Made by a program: the position numbers and the translations under genes | Part shown: positions 24,941 through 35,560 of the stretch, one piece after another | How the letters are laid out: every line of letters begins with the position of its first letter | How positions within the stretch are numbered: the first letter of the stretch is position 1 | Origin: Gymnogyps californianus | Lineage: Eukaryota; Chordata; Aves; Accipitriformes; Cathartidae | Length of the DNA stretch: 64,000 nucleotides | Direction of reading: 5' to 3' | Assembly (NCBI RefSeq): GCF_018139145.2 | Contig: NC_059471.1 | Location: 208,773,494 to 208,837,493, forward strand | Notes under the pieces: model-generated | The model's database searches: none | Told to the model about the DNA's origin: nothing | What the model saw: only the letters and a program-made list of their open reading frames with translations

Positions 24941-25543
24941 TGTGCTGGTTTTGGCTGGGGTAGAGTTAATTTTCTTCATAGCAGTTAGGATGGGGCTGTG
25001 TTTTCGATTTGTGCTGGAAACAGTGTTGATAATTCAGGGATGTTTTAGTTACTGCTGAGCAGTGCTTACCCAGAGTCAAGGCCTTTTCTGCCTCTCACCC
25101 CACCCCACCAGCGAGCAGGCTGGGGGTGCATAAAAAGCTGGGAGGGGACACAGCCGGGACAGCTGACCCCAACTGACCAAAGGGATATTCCATACCATAG
25201 GAGGTCATGCTCAGTATATAAAGCTGGGGGAAGAAAAAGAAAGGTGGGGGACATTCGGAGTGATGATGTTTGTCTTCCCAAGTAACTATTACTTTGGGTG
25301 ATGGAGCCCTGCTTTCCTGGAGATGGCTGAACACCTGCCTGCTGATGGGAAGTGGTGAATGAATTCCTTGTTTTGCTTTGTTTGCACACGTGGCTTTTGC
25401 TTTACCTGTTAAACTGTCTTTATCTCAAGCCACGAGTTTTCTCACTTTTACTGTTTTGATTCTATCCCTCATCCCACCTGGCGGTGGGGAGTGAGTGAGC
25501 AGCTGTGTGGTGCTTAGTTGCTGGTGGAGGTTAAAACACGACG
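24941..25543 (+). mobile_element. Solo LTR, ERVL-like, copy B (form with intact TATA box)
   Basis: A 603-bp element starts TGTGCTGGTTTTGGCTGGGG and ends ACACGACG, where the expected final A is mutated to G. Flanking 5-mers AACTC (24936-24940) and AATTC (25544-25548) agree at 4 of 5 positions, supporting a 5-bp target duplication. It is co-linear with copy A over its whole length, including the segment after the TATA box (TATAAA at 25217-25222) that copies C and D lack. The poly(A) hexamer seen in copy A is GTTAAA here. No internal viral sequence adjoins it. Confidence 0.85.
25217..25222 (+). promoter_or_regulatory. TATA box of LTR copy B
   Basis: TATAAA within TCAGTATATAAAGC lies at the same place as in copy A. 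Confidence 0.55.
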
Positions 25544-25548
25544 AATTC

Positions 25549-28500
25549 CTGCACCCTTCTGTGGCATTTTCATTTGTATTTATATTTTGGTACATTCAAA
25601 ACTGATTTTGCCTTCTTTTCACATTCATTCTTATAAGCAATATTGATTCATAAGAATGGCTATTGAACAGACATTTTCAGAATGTAACAGTGATTCATTT
25701 AATTAAGAAGGAAAATAAACTCATTTTGTGTTGACATTAATTTCAGGTTGAAACAGTTAGTCGTCCTTCTAGCTGAGTTTATGTACTATGCTCACACTAC
25801 CAATCTGTCTTTAGTACTTTCATTCAGGGAAGCAGTGGTGTAATAAAAAAATATTAAAAAAGCTCAAGGAGCAAATTCAGGTTTGCAAATGTTTAAAGTA
25901 GTACTCAGTACTAAGAGTTCAGTAATAATCTATAGGTAAAATTTGATGGTTTGTGGGTAAATGGGTATAAATGATATGATATGATATTAATGAAGTTTTT
26001 ACTGTTTGCTAAGAGAAAATAAGGCTAATTTCAAGAGAAATCTCTCTTTCAAATAAATACTCCAGTCACTTATATTTGTGGATGTCCTACTCATGAATTG
26101 CTTAACGTAGTCTGACTACATAAATTTAGGTGAAGAAAAATTAAATAGAAAACTTGTCCCCAAGGAAATCAACTGAAGTATGCAATGGACTTCAGGGAAG
26201 CCAGGGTTTAATTTAAAAGCTACCAGACATAGTTTTATCTAAGTGATATGTAGAATTTTAACTTTCTCTTTCATGCAGGCACCATTCTGCCAGTTTTCCC
26301 TTGTGAATGCCTGTGTTTCCCCTGAAGGAAAATGTTAATGCCTGCCACCAGGCCTGTCCCTCATGCAGTTTTCTCCACAAAAAAAAAAAGTGTAGTAAAT
26401 TGGGTATTAAAATAATTCAGCTCTGCCTAGCAGGAATGTTTCTTCCAGTTAAGAACCAATTACCTGCTAAGACCCTTGAGGCTATCCGGAATTGTAACAG
26501 ATTTAGGTGCTGAATCATAACTTACAAGTTTTCTACCAGTGCTTTTCTATTTTCTTCAGTTTGTGGACTCTTGAGGGCTTTTTTAAGTGGAATAGCAGAC
26601 CCCACATTAAGCAAGGTTAAGTCATTCAAAGGACTGAAAACCAGGGTACTTGCTGAACACCAGAGTTTAGGCAACTAGCCTTGAGTAAAATCTGTAGAAC
26701 CAGCTGAGAAGCAGAATTTCCACAAGCTGGAGGGTTTTTTTGTTTGCTTTCCTTTAAATATAGTTTCAATTCAAAAGAACCTGTTTTCCCCTCCCAGAGA
26801 CAAAGGAATCTGAAAAAATACTGCATCCTACATTTCTCAGAGTATGCTTACTTTTTATAGCTTCCAGCATTCCTTCACAAGAGTAGAGCTGCTGAGAATT
26901 GGTGACCGCCATGAATCTTGCCAACAAGATAGCCAATTTCAAGTGGTGGTGAACAAAACTACAACTAAGCTTTCAAGTTAGCTTTGATTTCTAACTCTGA
27001 GTTAAATACCTATTGTTCCTTAATCAGTACCTGGAGGGAATTAAGTACCACAAAATGGAATTCACTATCATTTCCTTGGTAAGTAACATGAAGCCTAAAA
27101 TAGCTAATAGGAAAATCTGGGAAGGGTGGAGCTAAGACTGGGGACTGAGTCCCTTTGTGGTGGTGTGGCAACTAACTGAGGATTGCAGGAGGATTCCTGT
27201 GTTAGATCAGAATCAGTAGCTACAGCTACTCTCTGACTCCCAGGAGCCAATATCACCACTTTTCAAAAAATGGAGCAAGAGTTTTTATTTAAAGTTTAAG
27301 GGGTTTAAAGCATAAAACCTAGAAGCTAACATAATTTATCCACTAGGTCAGGATTTTAAGCACTCAAGAACAGTTTTTTTCAATAACTCTTTGTGTATAT
27401 ATTTTAATTGACTCTTAGAGAAGGGACTAGGACTTTCTCAGTTCCCTGCTCATGACCTAAGAGGCTGCATGAAAAAGCAGATGTCTTCTTTCCCTGAGCT
27501 AAGAGGTATTAGATTTTTGGTACACAAACCCAACCTCACCACACAGGTTGAAAGCTCTTCCTTAGGACAGGATGCTTTCCTGAGGATAAGAATTCCTGAG
27601 AGGAGAGGGAACCTGGTTTTCTCCCGTTAACTCTGGAGCTTTTGAATTAGGAGATGGATAGTAAACATCCATTGGAATAGAAGTGATTTTGTGTAGAAAT
27701 GAATACAATCAGCACATTAAGTGAACTTTGAGGACATCCAATGTATTGATCCGCTTAGTAGACAGATAAGCATTCAGTTTAAAGATCTTGAACAAGATGA
27801 AACAAGTGTCAAGCTGCTCAGGGCTACCAAAAAGACATAACTTTTAACCACACACAGAAGCAAAACTGTGGCTATCTTTATAAATTTAGTAGAGAAAAGT
27901 AAGTTAAATTCACAGGATTTAACTTGTAAATATTGAAAAATTCCCTCTTGGGTGGCTGGAGAGTTTAGCATGTTAAGTCCTTACAAGGGTCCATATTTAT
28001 ATCTGGCATGACATCTGACTATTTGATCTTGCGAGATGTTAACCCTCCCTGGTCTCAGTCATATCATTTAAACAGTTGTGTGATTGTCTCCATGACAATA
28101 ATGAATTCTGAAAACAGACCTTTATCTTGAAGAGTAAAATGAATGCCTAGAGCTTCCAAGAGTTGGACTTATAAAAGGACAAGAGAACATCTAGCTAGTG
28201 TAAATATGGCAGAGAAATATAATTGCTGTATTACAACATAAGTCCTGCAAAATAAAGACAGATGGATAAATGGTCTAACCCACTCAGTCATCCCACCCTA
28301 TTTCCCATCCTGAGTATGAGTAAAAGGGCAAGTGCTACCGAATCACTTCCTCATTCCTCATGATATTGTATTTATCAAGTGTATTTTAAATGTAAATGTG
28401 GGTGTTCTCTACGTATGTTAGGGACAAGAAAACTGGCTGAGTAATAGGCCAACCTAGCAGAAATATGTTAGTTATGAGCATCGCCATTTAAAAATATATT

Positions 28501-28916
28501 TATGAGAGCTGAAATTCAACATCATATAAACAAATACAGCTATGTTCTACAGCCATATCTCAGCTTAGTTCTGAGGCTGGATTTCAAGGTATGGTTTGTA
28601 TTACATAAAATATGGTTACTGGCAAGAGAGATACACTACATACATAGAATTAAAGCATTTGAGCTGAATTAATGTTTTAACAGTCTAATCATACAAGTTG
28701 TCTAATGGAAACAGCAATTCATATTAATAATACAGTTAAAATCATTACACAGAACACCTCTTCCTATAGTCCTCCCTTTTCTCTAGCATTATGATCATCC
28801 TTTCAATGTTCCTCTTGTCCTAAGGTTGACAGTTGCAGTCTTCTTCAAACAGGAGTCAGGGTGGTGGTTGTGATGAATTGTCAGTCTTTGTCAGTTATGA
28901 TGAGTTGAAGTTTTTA
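25549..28916. other. Non-coding stretch, nothing recognised
   Basis: This is AT-rich unique sequence with a short (GATAT)n-like run near 25973-25987. Frames of 65-68 codons have no motifs. No gene or repeat family was recognised. Confidence 0.45.
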
Positions 28917-29195
28917 GAATAGAATAGAATACAATACAATACAATATTTCAGTTGGAAGGGATGTACAACAATCATCTAGTCCAACTGCCTGACCACTTC
29001 AGGGCTGACCAAAAGTTAAAGCGTATTATTAAGGGCATTGTCCGATTGCCTCTTGAATACTGACAGGCATGGGGCATTGACCACCTCTCCAGGAAGCTTG
29101 TTCCAGTGTTTGACCACCTTCTTCGTAAAGAAATACTTCCTAATGTCCAGTCTGAACATCACCTCCCCTCCCTTTGTCAGGATGATGTTCACAGT
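28917..29195 (-). mobile_element. CR1 LINE 3' end with (TTCTA)n-type tail, minus strand
   Basis: The plus strand begins with TAGAA units and then TACAA units, the complement of a pentameric TTCTA/TTGTA tail. The antisense 3' end of a CR1 follows: 'TTCAGTTGGAAGGGATGTAC', 'CATCTAGTCCAACTGCCTGA', 'CTTCAGGGCTGACCAAAAGT' and 'TTGTTCCAGTGTTTGACCAC'. The plus-strand CR1 at 58.64-59.01 kb is the same subfamily: its sense strand carries the complementary 'TTTTGGTCAGCCCTGAAG' and 'CAGGCAGTTGGACTAGATGA'. It is truncated near 29.2 kb. Confidence 0.85.
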
Positions 29196-30435
29196 GGGTT
29201 GGAGTTTCTTCCTCTTCTGTCTTGGGTTCCACTTGGAGTTATATTTACATGTGTTCTTATTGTAGTTTGCCTCCTTATCATTTGTTCCCTGCTGAAGTCT
29301 GAAAGTTGTGTCCTCCAGCCTCAGCTGATATCAAGGGCTGTTTCTTGCAAGGCAATGCCTCCCCAGGTTTGCCAGACCTTTAGCATTCTTGGTGTTCACA
29401 AAGCTTCAGCTCATACAAATATGAAAAAATAGGCACTTTGCCACCAGATGGCAAAAGTTAAAATCAGCTGAAACCATGCCAAGATGAACCCAGACATGTT
29501 CTGAGACCCTGCAATGTCAGGTCAGTCTAAGCCTCTTACTGGTTATGGCAAAGATCATATTTCCTGGCCTACAGAGCATTCGTGTTTACTGGTTTGTATG
29601 CATACAGTTCTGACAATTTTTATGATCAGCATTTTATTTACTCATAAAGATAAAATATTTGATTAGGAGTTTCACATGGTTTGCAGTTTCCAACTTGAGA
29701 AAATAGTCCCTTTTGCTCAGTAGGCACATCCATGCAGGGCTGAGCCACTATTTTATCTCCAGCCCACAGCTGGAGGACACTGTGTGTAATAAACTGGATG
29801 TGCAAAAAAAGTGAGTGCAGATGTTGAGTGTCAATAAATAATATGCAAGATTGAAAACTGAAAGTAAATATGATGGAAACACACATAATTGCTGTCTGAA
29901 AACTGAAAATGCTTTTCAGTTTTTAAGATCTAGTTCTTTGTGAGGAGTTTCTAATCAAGAGCAAGGAAGCAGATGTACTTGCTCATACGTGAAGAAGAAT
30001 GTTAAGTTCCATTCACCTTAGGACTAAACCAAATTCTCCTACCGTATAAGAGAGCCTAAGGATAGCTCAGGTCTTTCTGCAGCTGACTCAGATGGTATAG
30101 TAAGTCAGCACGAACAGGGCTATATGTATTGTGTTAGATCCTATTCATTGGGCAGGAAGATGGATGTGTTCATATATATTGATTTCCCAATCAGTATACT
30201 CATCCTGAATAATGGATAAGATATCAAAACTGGAAACAAATGAGCTGTGTGTGTGTTGTTTCTACAAATTTCTACTTCTGCTGTATCCATAGTAAGAAAG
30301 ATATTAAGAAGTGAACATTTGTACTTTTCAGTGAGCTGTCCCTTACCTTCTTGAATTAAAAAAGTGCATTTTTATTCCATTTGAGTATTAAGATCACAAC
30401 TCTCAATGCTTTAAAGGCAAAGCCAAGATTTCCAA
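29196..30435. other. Non-coding stretch, one CTCF-type site
   Basis: No gene was seen. The 108-codon frame at 29106-29432 starts inside the CR1 and runs into flanking DNA, so it is not a gene. A CTCF-type match lies at 29441-29452. Confidence 0.45.
29441..29452 (+). promoter_or_regulatory. Strong CTCF-type core motif
   Basis: CCACCAGATGGC matches the vertebrate CTCF core without mismatch over its central positions. It lies in unique DNA, and 7-base arms TTTGCCA/TGGCAAA also give partial dyad symmetry. Binding is not shown. Confidence 0.4.
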
Positions 30436-30439
30436 GGAA

Positions 30440-30840
30440 TGTGGCAGGGTGCTGGGAGAGCCGGCAGCAACCTGGGCCGGGGGTCAGCAGTGTCAGGGGC
30501 TCCGGGGGGTGGCAGGCAGGGCCTGGCAGCCAGGGCCCGTCCTCCCCAGCCAGGGCACGGCAGGCCGGGGGGCAGCCGGGGCAGCCCCAGCCTCGGGCAC
30601 CAGGCATCTGCCTGGGGATGGGGATGGTCTGGGACGTCAGCCAGTGGGTGGGGGTCAGGATCCGGACCCAGGAGGCCCAGGGCTGGGCACTCGCATGGCC
30701 ATGGCACTGCAGGATCTGGAGCTCAGGTGGGGGCCAAATGGAGGCTGTGAGCTGGCCCCGAGCCCCTCCAGCCCAGGCTCCCAGGCCAGGCTCTGGGAGG
30801 GGGCATGCTGTGAGGGCCCTGACAGTCTCTCTTTCATTAA
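30440..30840. other. GC-rich island, origin unresolved
   Basis: About 400 bp are rich in GGGG/CCCC blocks but low in CpG relative to GC content, with sharp edges into AT-rich DNA. It contains a perfect 7-bp inverted repeat, CCAGGCA-TC-TGCCTGG, at 30600-30615. Open frames up to 199 codons (30381-30980 plus) are Gly/Pro/Ala/Trp-rich and read into AT-rich flanks, as expected of stop-poor GC-rich DNA. It may be a GC-rich repeat or LTR-type segment. I found no target duplication. Confidence 0.45.
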
Positions 30841-31189
30841 TAATCCTTCTTTATAATCTCCACACCGGTATTTTCCTCACAGATCGTAGAGGGGATAGGG
30901 ACAGAGGAGAAAGAAGACAGTACAACTCCCAACTGTTTGAAACATCTGTTAGAGTCTCCCTGGCAGTGCTTCACAGCTGAGTTGAACTCCCTTAGCAGAG
31001 CTTTACAGAGACAGCATTTGGTCACTGATGGTTGCAGCTCACGTAAACGTACTCCAAGGCTGCAGAGCTCTGAACAGCTTCCTTCGCTTACATCAGTAAA
31101 CTGCTCAAATGAACTCAGAACAACTAATCTGTCCATATGCATCTGAATTAGCATTTGCAGGACTCCGGCCAGAGCATGGCAATAATTCT

Positions 31190-31700
31190 CATCCTGTAAG
31201 TGGAATTGTTACGAGTAGCTGCTCGTAAATAATACGTTTCAATTTTCAAGCTGTGTCAATTGGACACAGACCACAAAGCACATCTTTCTTTTGCTCTTTT
31301 AGCTGCCAAATGGAGTGTTACTATTTGCAGATATAAAGTACACTTTTCACACATCCACTAACACACAGTAAAAGTAGGATAATTGTACAAATTTACCTGC
31401 TAGCAAAATCAGAATGTAAATACAGTGAGGAGGAGAATTAGAGGTAATCATTTAAAAATGGCATTGAAAGATTATTTGCACTAGCCGTCATACTTTGCTT
31501 CTCCATTTCTAGGAATGCATTAGTAAGCTCTTTTTTGTTTTGTTCATGCTCAAGTCCTGTACCCTCGGTATCTAATAAAATTAACAAGGCAATTATCTGG
31601 CAAGAAAAGGTAACTCAATAGCTTATTCATTAAGAGTGCTCTAATAAATAGTCACAGCTTGGACTTTGTTCAGCACAAACTCGAACTGTATTTATTTTAA
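31190..31700. promoter_or_regulatory. Possible conserved non-coding element (speculative)
   Basis: This repeat-free block has normal complexity and many developmental-factor-like sites (TAATCATTT, ATTATTTGCA, TCATTAAG). A 20-bp near-palindrome lies at 31209-31228. Only its texture suggests an enhancer. Confidence 0.18.
31209..31228. other. 20-bp near-perfect palindrome
   Basis: TTACGAGTAGCTGCTCGTAA pairs with itself at 9 of 10 dyad positions, the remaining pair being T-G. It could be a dimeric transcription-factor site. Confidence 0.6.
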
Positions 31701-32090
31701 AGAGAATCAAGAAACCCAAAAAGAAAATGCCTGGAAGAAATTCAAACCAAATGTGTCAGTCCTAAGCCCCACCACAAAATTCAAAGAAAGCTTCAAAGAT
31801 AAATTTTTGAAATTGGACTTCAAATATGTAACAGTGTGAAGTGATCTAATTTTCTATGAGCACATTTAGAAGACAGTAAGGAAAATATGCAATTGTAACA
31901 GGGTTAGTCAAAAGCTTTGGAAAAGAATAGCATGCAGCAATTAAGCTAAAAAATGGAAGATTAAGGTATTCAAAAGCTGCAAAAGGACTCTACTGCAAAA
32001 TGTGTTTTGGATTTTTAATGTCCTCTGCTATACTGGCAGTCAGTTCTACAGTTCTGGTGTAAACGTTACACTATGTGCTTGCCCAGAGAG

Positions 32091-32242
32091 GTTGTTGAGT
32101 CTTCATCCTTGGAGATGGAGTCAACATTCCCCAACTGGACACAGCCCTGAGCAACCTGCTCTAGCTGAACCTTCTCTTTGCAGGGCAGTTGGACCAGATG
32201 ATCTCCAGAGGTCCCTGGCAACCTCAAGCTGTTCTAGGATTG
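32091..32242 (+). mobile_element. CR1 LINE 3' end, plus strand
   Basis: Sense-strand CR1 3' sequence: GCCCAGAGAGGTTGTTGAGT, 'CATCCTTGGAGATGGAGTCA', 'ACTGGACACAGCCCTGAGCA', 'ACCTGCTCTAGCTGAACC', and 'GTTGGACCAGATGATCTCCA' followed by 'GAGGTCCCTGGCAACCTCAA'. It ends in a degraded tail, GTTCTAGGATTG. It is 5'-truncated to about 150 bp. Confidence 0.85.
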
Positions 32243-32509
32243 GGAAATAAGTCAAAACAGGTAAGACTGAGAACTTCAGTGTTTCTTACTGATCTAAGTG
32301 AACCCTTAGGGAGCACAGAAGTGTATTCTTAATGCATGGATGAAACCAGTGAGAAAGACAATGCAGAAACTAAGTCTTAAACCGCAGGGAATTAGAACCA
32401 TTAATTTATTTTACTGTTATCTTCACATTTTTTGTTTATTCCTCTGTGTTATTTTTCCTAGCCAACAGATATAAATCCTTAACATCCCTCTAAAATACAC
32501 AGTGGATTC

Positions 32510-32669
32510 CAGACAGGAGTGGCTAATTATGCTAGGATTCTTGAGCTTGGAAAAGCTATGAATGAAGGGTATATGATAGACAATCATAGAGTCATGAGTG
32601 GCATAGTAAGGATAGGTAGGTATTTGCTGTATCTTCCACAACAAGGACCATCATTTGAAGTTAGTGGCA
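32510..32669 (+). mobile_element. Ancient CR1-like LINE, left part (split by LTR copy C)
   Basis: 'TTCTTGAGCTTGGAAAAGCT', then 'ATGATAGACAATCATAGAGT' and 'CATGAGTGGCATAG' follow the order of an old amniote CR1 3' region (the segment encoding '..FSLEKR..' and the 'tataaaatcatgaatgg' part). The element resumes after the LTR at 33265. Its right end, TGGCA, is the target duplication of the LTR. No frame survives. Confidence 0.5.
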
Positions 32670-33259
32670 TGTGCTGGTTTTGGCTGGGATAGAGTTAATT
32701 TTCTTCACAGTAGCTAGTATGGGGCTATGTTTTGGATTTGTGCTGGAAACAGTGTTGATAATTCAGGGATGTTTTAGTTATTGCTGAGCGGTGCTTACAC
32801 AGAGTCAAGGCCTTTCTGCCTCTCATCCCACCCCACCAGCGAGGAGGCTGGGGGTGCACAAGAAGTTGGGAGGGGACACAGCCGGGACAGCTGACCCCAA
32901 CTGACCAAAGGGATATTCCATACCATATGACATCATGCTCAGCAATAAAACTAGGGGGGAGGTTGGTGGGGGGCCTCTGCTCGGGGACTGGCTGGGCAAT
33001 GGTCTGTTGGTGGTGAGCAATTGTTTTCATTTGCATCACTTCTCTTTCTTGGGTTTTATTTCTCTCACTTTGTTATTTTCCTTTTCTTTACAAGTTATTA
33101 TTATAATAATTATATTTTGTTTCAGTTATTAAGCTGTTTTTATCTCAACCCACGAGTTTTCTCACTTTTACCCTTGCGATTCTCTCCCCCCATCCTGCTG
33201 GGGTGAGTGAGCGAGTGGCTGTGTGGTGCTTAGTTGCTGGCTGAGGTTAAATCATGACA
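32670..33259 (+). mobile_element. Solo LTR, ERVL-like, copy C (form lacking the TATA box)
   Basis: A 590-bp element starts TGTGCTGGTTTTGGCTGGGA and ends AAATCATGACA. It is flanked by exact 5-bp duplications TGGCA (32665-32669 and 33260-33264), which fixes both ends and supports an ERVL-like integration. The U3 and the last ~130 bp match copies A and B. The middle of about 190 bp (from AGCAATAAAACTAGGGGG at 32942 to about 33130) is unrelated to theirs and matches copy D. Where A and B have TATAAA, this copy reads CAATAAAAC, giving AATAAA at 32944-32949. No internal viral genes remain. Confidence 0.9.
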
Positions 33260-33264
33260 TGGCA

Positions 33265-33575
33265 GACAGGCTTAAAATAAGCAAAAGGAGGTGATTTTTA
33301 ACAAAACAGGTAGTGTATTTGTAGAACTCATTGCCAAAAGTTGTTCTGAATGTTAAAAGTTTACATGGATTTAAGTTGAGACTGGACAAGCTCATCCGCT
33401 AAGGATTACAAAATACAGAGAAGTCACATATGTCTCGGGCAGTCTAAGAGCTGAAAATGGATGGAGCTTCCACGACTGTTAAGGGGAGGAAATCACATAT
33501 GCTTCCTCTGTTCTTACACTCTTCCCTGGACATCTACTTGTGGCCACCAGAGGAAATAGGATACCAGAACAGTCA
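33265..33575 (+). mobile_element. Ancient CR1-like LINE, right part (split by LTR copy C)
   Basis: 'GACAGGCTTAAAATAAGCAA', 'GTAGAACTCATTGCCAAAAG', 'GAGACTGGACAAGCTCAT', 'TGTTCTTACACTCTTCCCTG' and then 'GGCCACCAGAGGAAATAGGA' followed by TACC reproduce the order of an old amniote CR1 3' end (which closes with a '..GGCCAC..GGATAC..' region). It continues the left part without a gap when the LTR and one TGGCA copy are taken out of consideration. Confidence 0.6.
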
Positions 33576-35394
33576 TTGTTATGAAAAACCTATTAAAAAC
33601 TTATTCTGAAAATTTTACTAGCTTAACATTGAGGTATTGAATATAACAAGTCCGAGTGCAAGGGAGCACGTTTTTATATAACAGAAACTAAGGGACAAAA
33701 TTCAGACGTGTATGCACTCAAGTCCACGACAGACTTTTGCATCAGTATTCATGAGCTAGCACAGTGCACCTGACCAAAGTTTCCTCATATATTTATTTCA
33801 GGATAAGAAACAGTTCCTTAGATACTGATCTCCAGCTTTAAGCAATTGTGAAGGAGTTGAAATTAATATAACCTATATTTTACCTGTCCCCTCACTTTAC
33901 ACAATTTATGTCTCTTAATTCTTACTACTACTTTTCTTTAAATTTCTTTAGGCTTAGTGCAATAAAATTTGCCCTTTCATACCCATTGTCTTCCGACTGC
34001 ATTCACTGAAATTAAGGAAGCCCAACTGGTTGCAGTGATTCCCCATTTTCATCAAATACCCCGCCCTCCCAAGTGTAGTTCATAATTAACCCACAGAAAA
34101 TCATGAAATCATCCCTGTGGTTGGCTGTCAATCTATGTTTTTCAAATTGAGTATCTCTGGGGCTAATACTTTTAACTACTGAGTACCAACAAGCATATTC
34201 ACTATTTTGGGAAAATAAAAAAAATAATGGGAGAGAAGTGCTACAGAATATACACAATAAGTCTGGGCACCTTAGCTTACGGTCTTAAAGCTGCAAGAGC
34301 CCAAGGAAGTTAATTCAGGCTGAAAATGCTGTCCTTAAGTCACCTGGCATTTTTTCTTTAAATGACTTAAGAACAGATGGCCAGCCTCAATCCAAAATTT
34401 CTTTCTTTTCTGAGTTTGATTCAGCCCCATGGTACAATTTGAAAGTCATTTTTCCTGATTAATTTTAAACATTCTGCAATGAAAGAATGAGCTTTGATCT
34501 GCTTTCAGGACATTTACATCTTTTGTACGGTCGCTCTTACACAAAATGTAAATTGATGTTATGCAAGATAGACTATGGTAATTATGATTATTGTAATTGG
34601 TTACAAAATGTGAAAAGAGGAAAGCGGGAGTGGGAATTAGAAACTAGAGCAAGATGGAGAATCTCAGCTTCTAATGTTATAGGATACAGAATGTGCACTT
34701 GGCTTGCAAAAACCTCCAGATGCTTGTCAATGAAAAGTGAAAACAGGAAACAGAAAATCTGGGAGATCTTAAAGACATATGCAAAGGGAGTGAATTTTGA
34801 AGACCGAAAGGATCAAAACCAAGTAATTCTGAAAATTTTGGCCAGCATGTCCAAAGTTCCTGAACAGAGCATGAGGAGATATATATCCTCTAAATAAAAG
34901 TAAGAAAGTTTTCAGAACCTTTAAGGAAAGCAAATTGTACTCAGGTCTGGAAATCCAATCAAAATGCAAGGAATAGCTTCTTCCTCAAAACACCTTTCAT
35001 ACAGACAGGTTTCAAGACTACAGAAGATGATTAAATCATGCCGCCTTACACCCCCTCATAGAGTAAGTCATAAACTTTCAAGTAGACTTGTTCCTACCCT
35101 AGGCTTTAAACCAGTATGCTTTAAAAGCAGTCTTAAACCATTTTATACTTGAAGCAAACATGTAGTGTTTATGCATATTTTCTGCATCAGGGAAGAGAAA
35201 GGAAGCTAATCTCACTATTTTATTTAAGAAGCAACTTTGGGGTTTAAATTGGGAGCTTTGTCATCTTACATCCTCTGTGTAACATCTGGAGAGAAAAGAC
35301 TTCACCATTGACTATGCTGGAGCTCAGGGAAATAAGCTGTCTAGCTTAGCTGCCAGTCAAGGGGTGAATGAAGGCTTTCCTATTGACAGCATTT

Positions 35395-35560
35395 TTGTAA
35401 CTAACCTAATCGTTAACAATTTAATAATAATTAGACAAACTGCCAATGGGCATACTTTGCAAAGGCTATTTTATCTTTTCCAATTTTCCTAATGTGGATT
35501 AACTATGAAAATGGAAATATCAGAAAACCTAGAATGGCTACTTATTTGTTTATTTAGACA
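35395..35560. promoter_or_regulatory. Possible conserved non-coding element (speculative)
   Basis: This repeat-free block contains a cluster of HNF1-like GTTAAC, homeodomain-like TTAATAATAATTAG and TTTGCAAAG sites within about 60 bp. Inference is from texture only. Confidence 0.18.

Noticed and set aside
11946..25543. LTR copies A and B as the two ends of one provirus
   Set aside because: They are 12.4 kb apart, each has its own flanking 5-mer pair, and no gag, pol or env sequence lies between them.
30381..30980. 199-codon plus frame and overlapping frames on both strands in the 30 kb GC island
   Set aside because: Same GC artefact. The frame runs from AT-rich DNA through the island and out again with no change in protein character that would suggest a gene.
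33541..33556. CTCF-like TGGCCACCAGAGGAAA
   Set aside because: The second half of the motif does not fit, and the site belongs to the ancient CR1 3' end.
34487..34897. 136-codon plus frame
   Set aside because: No recognised domain, repeat, signal or splice context. Its length is not extraordinary in a 64-kb window.
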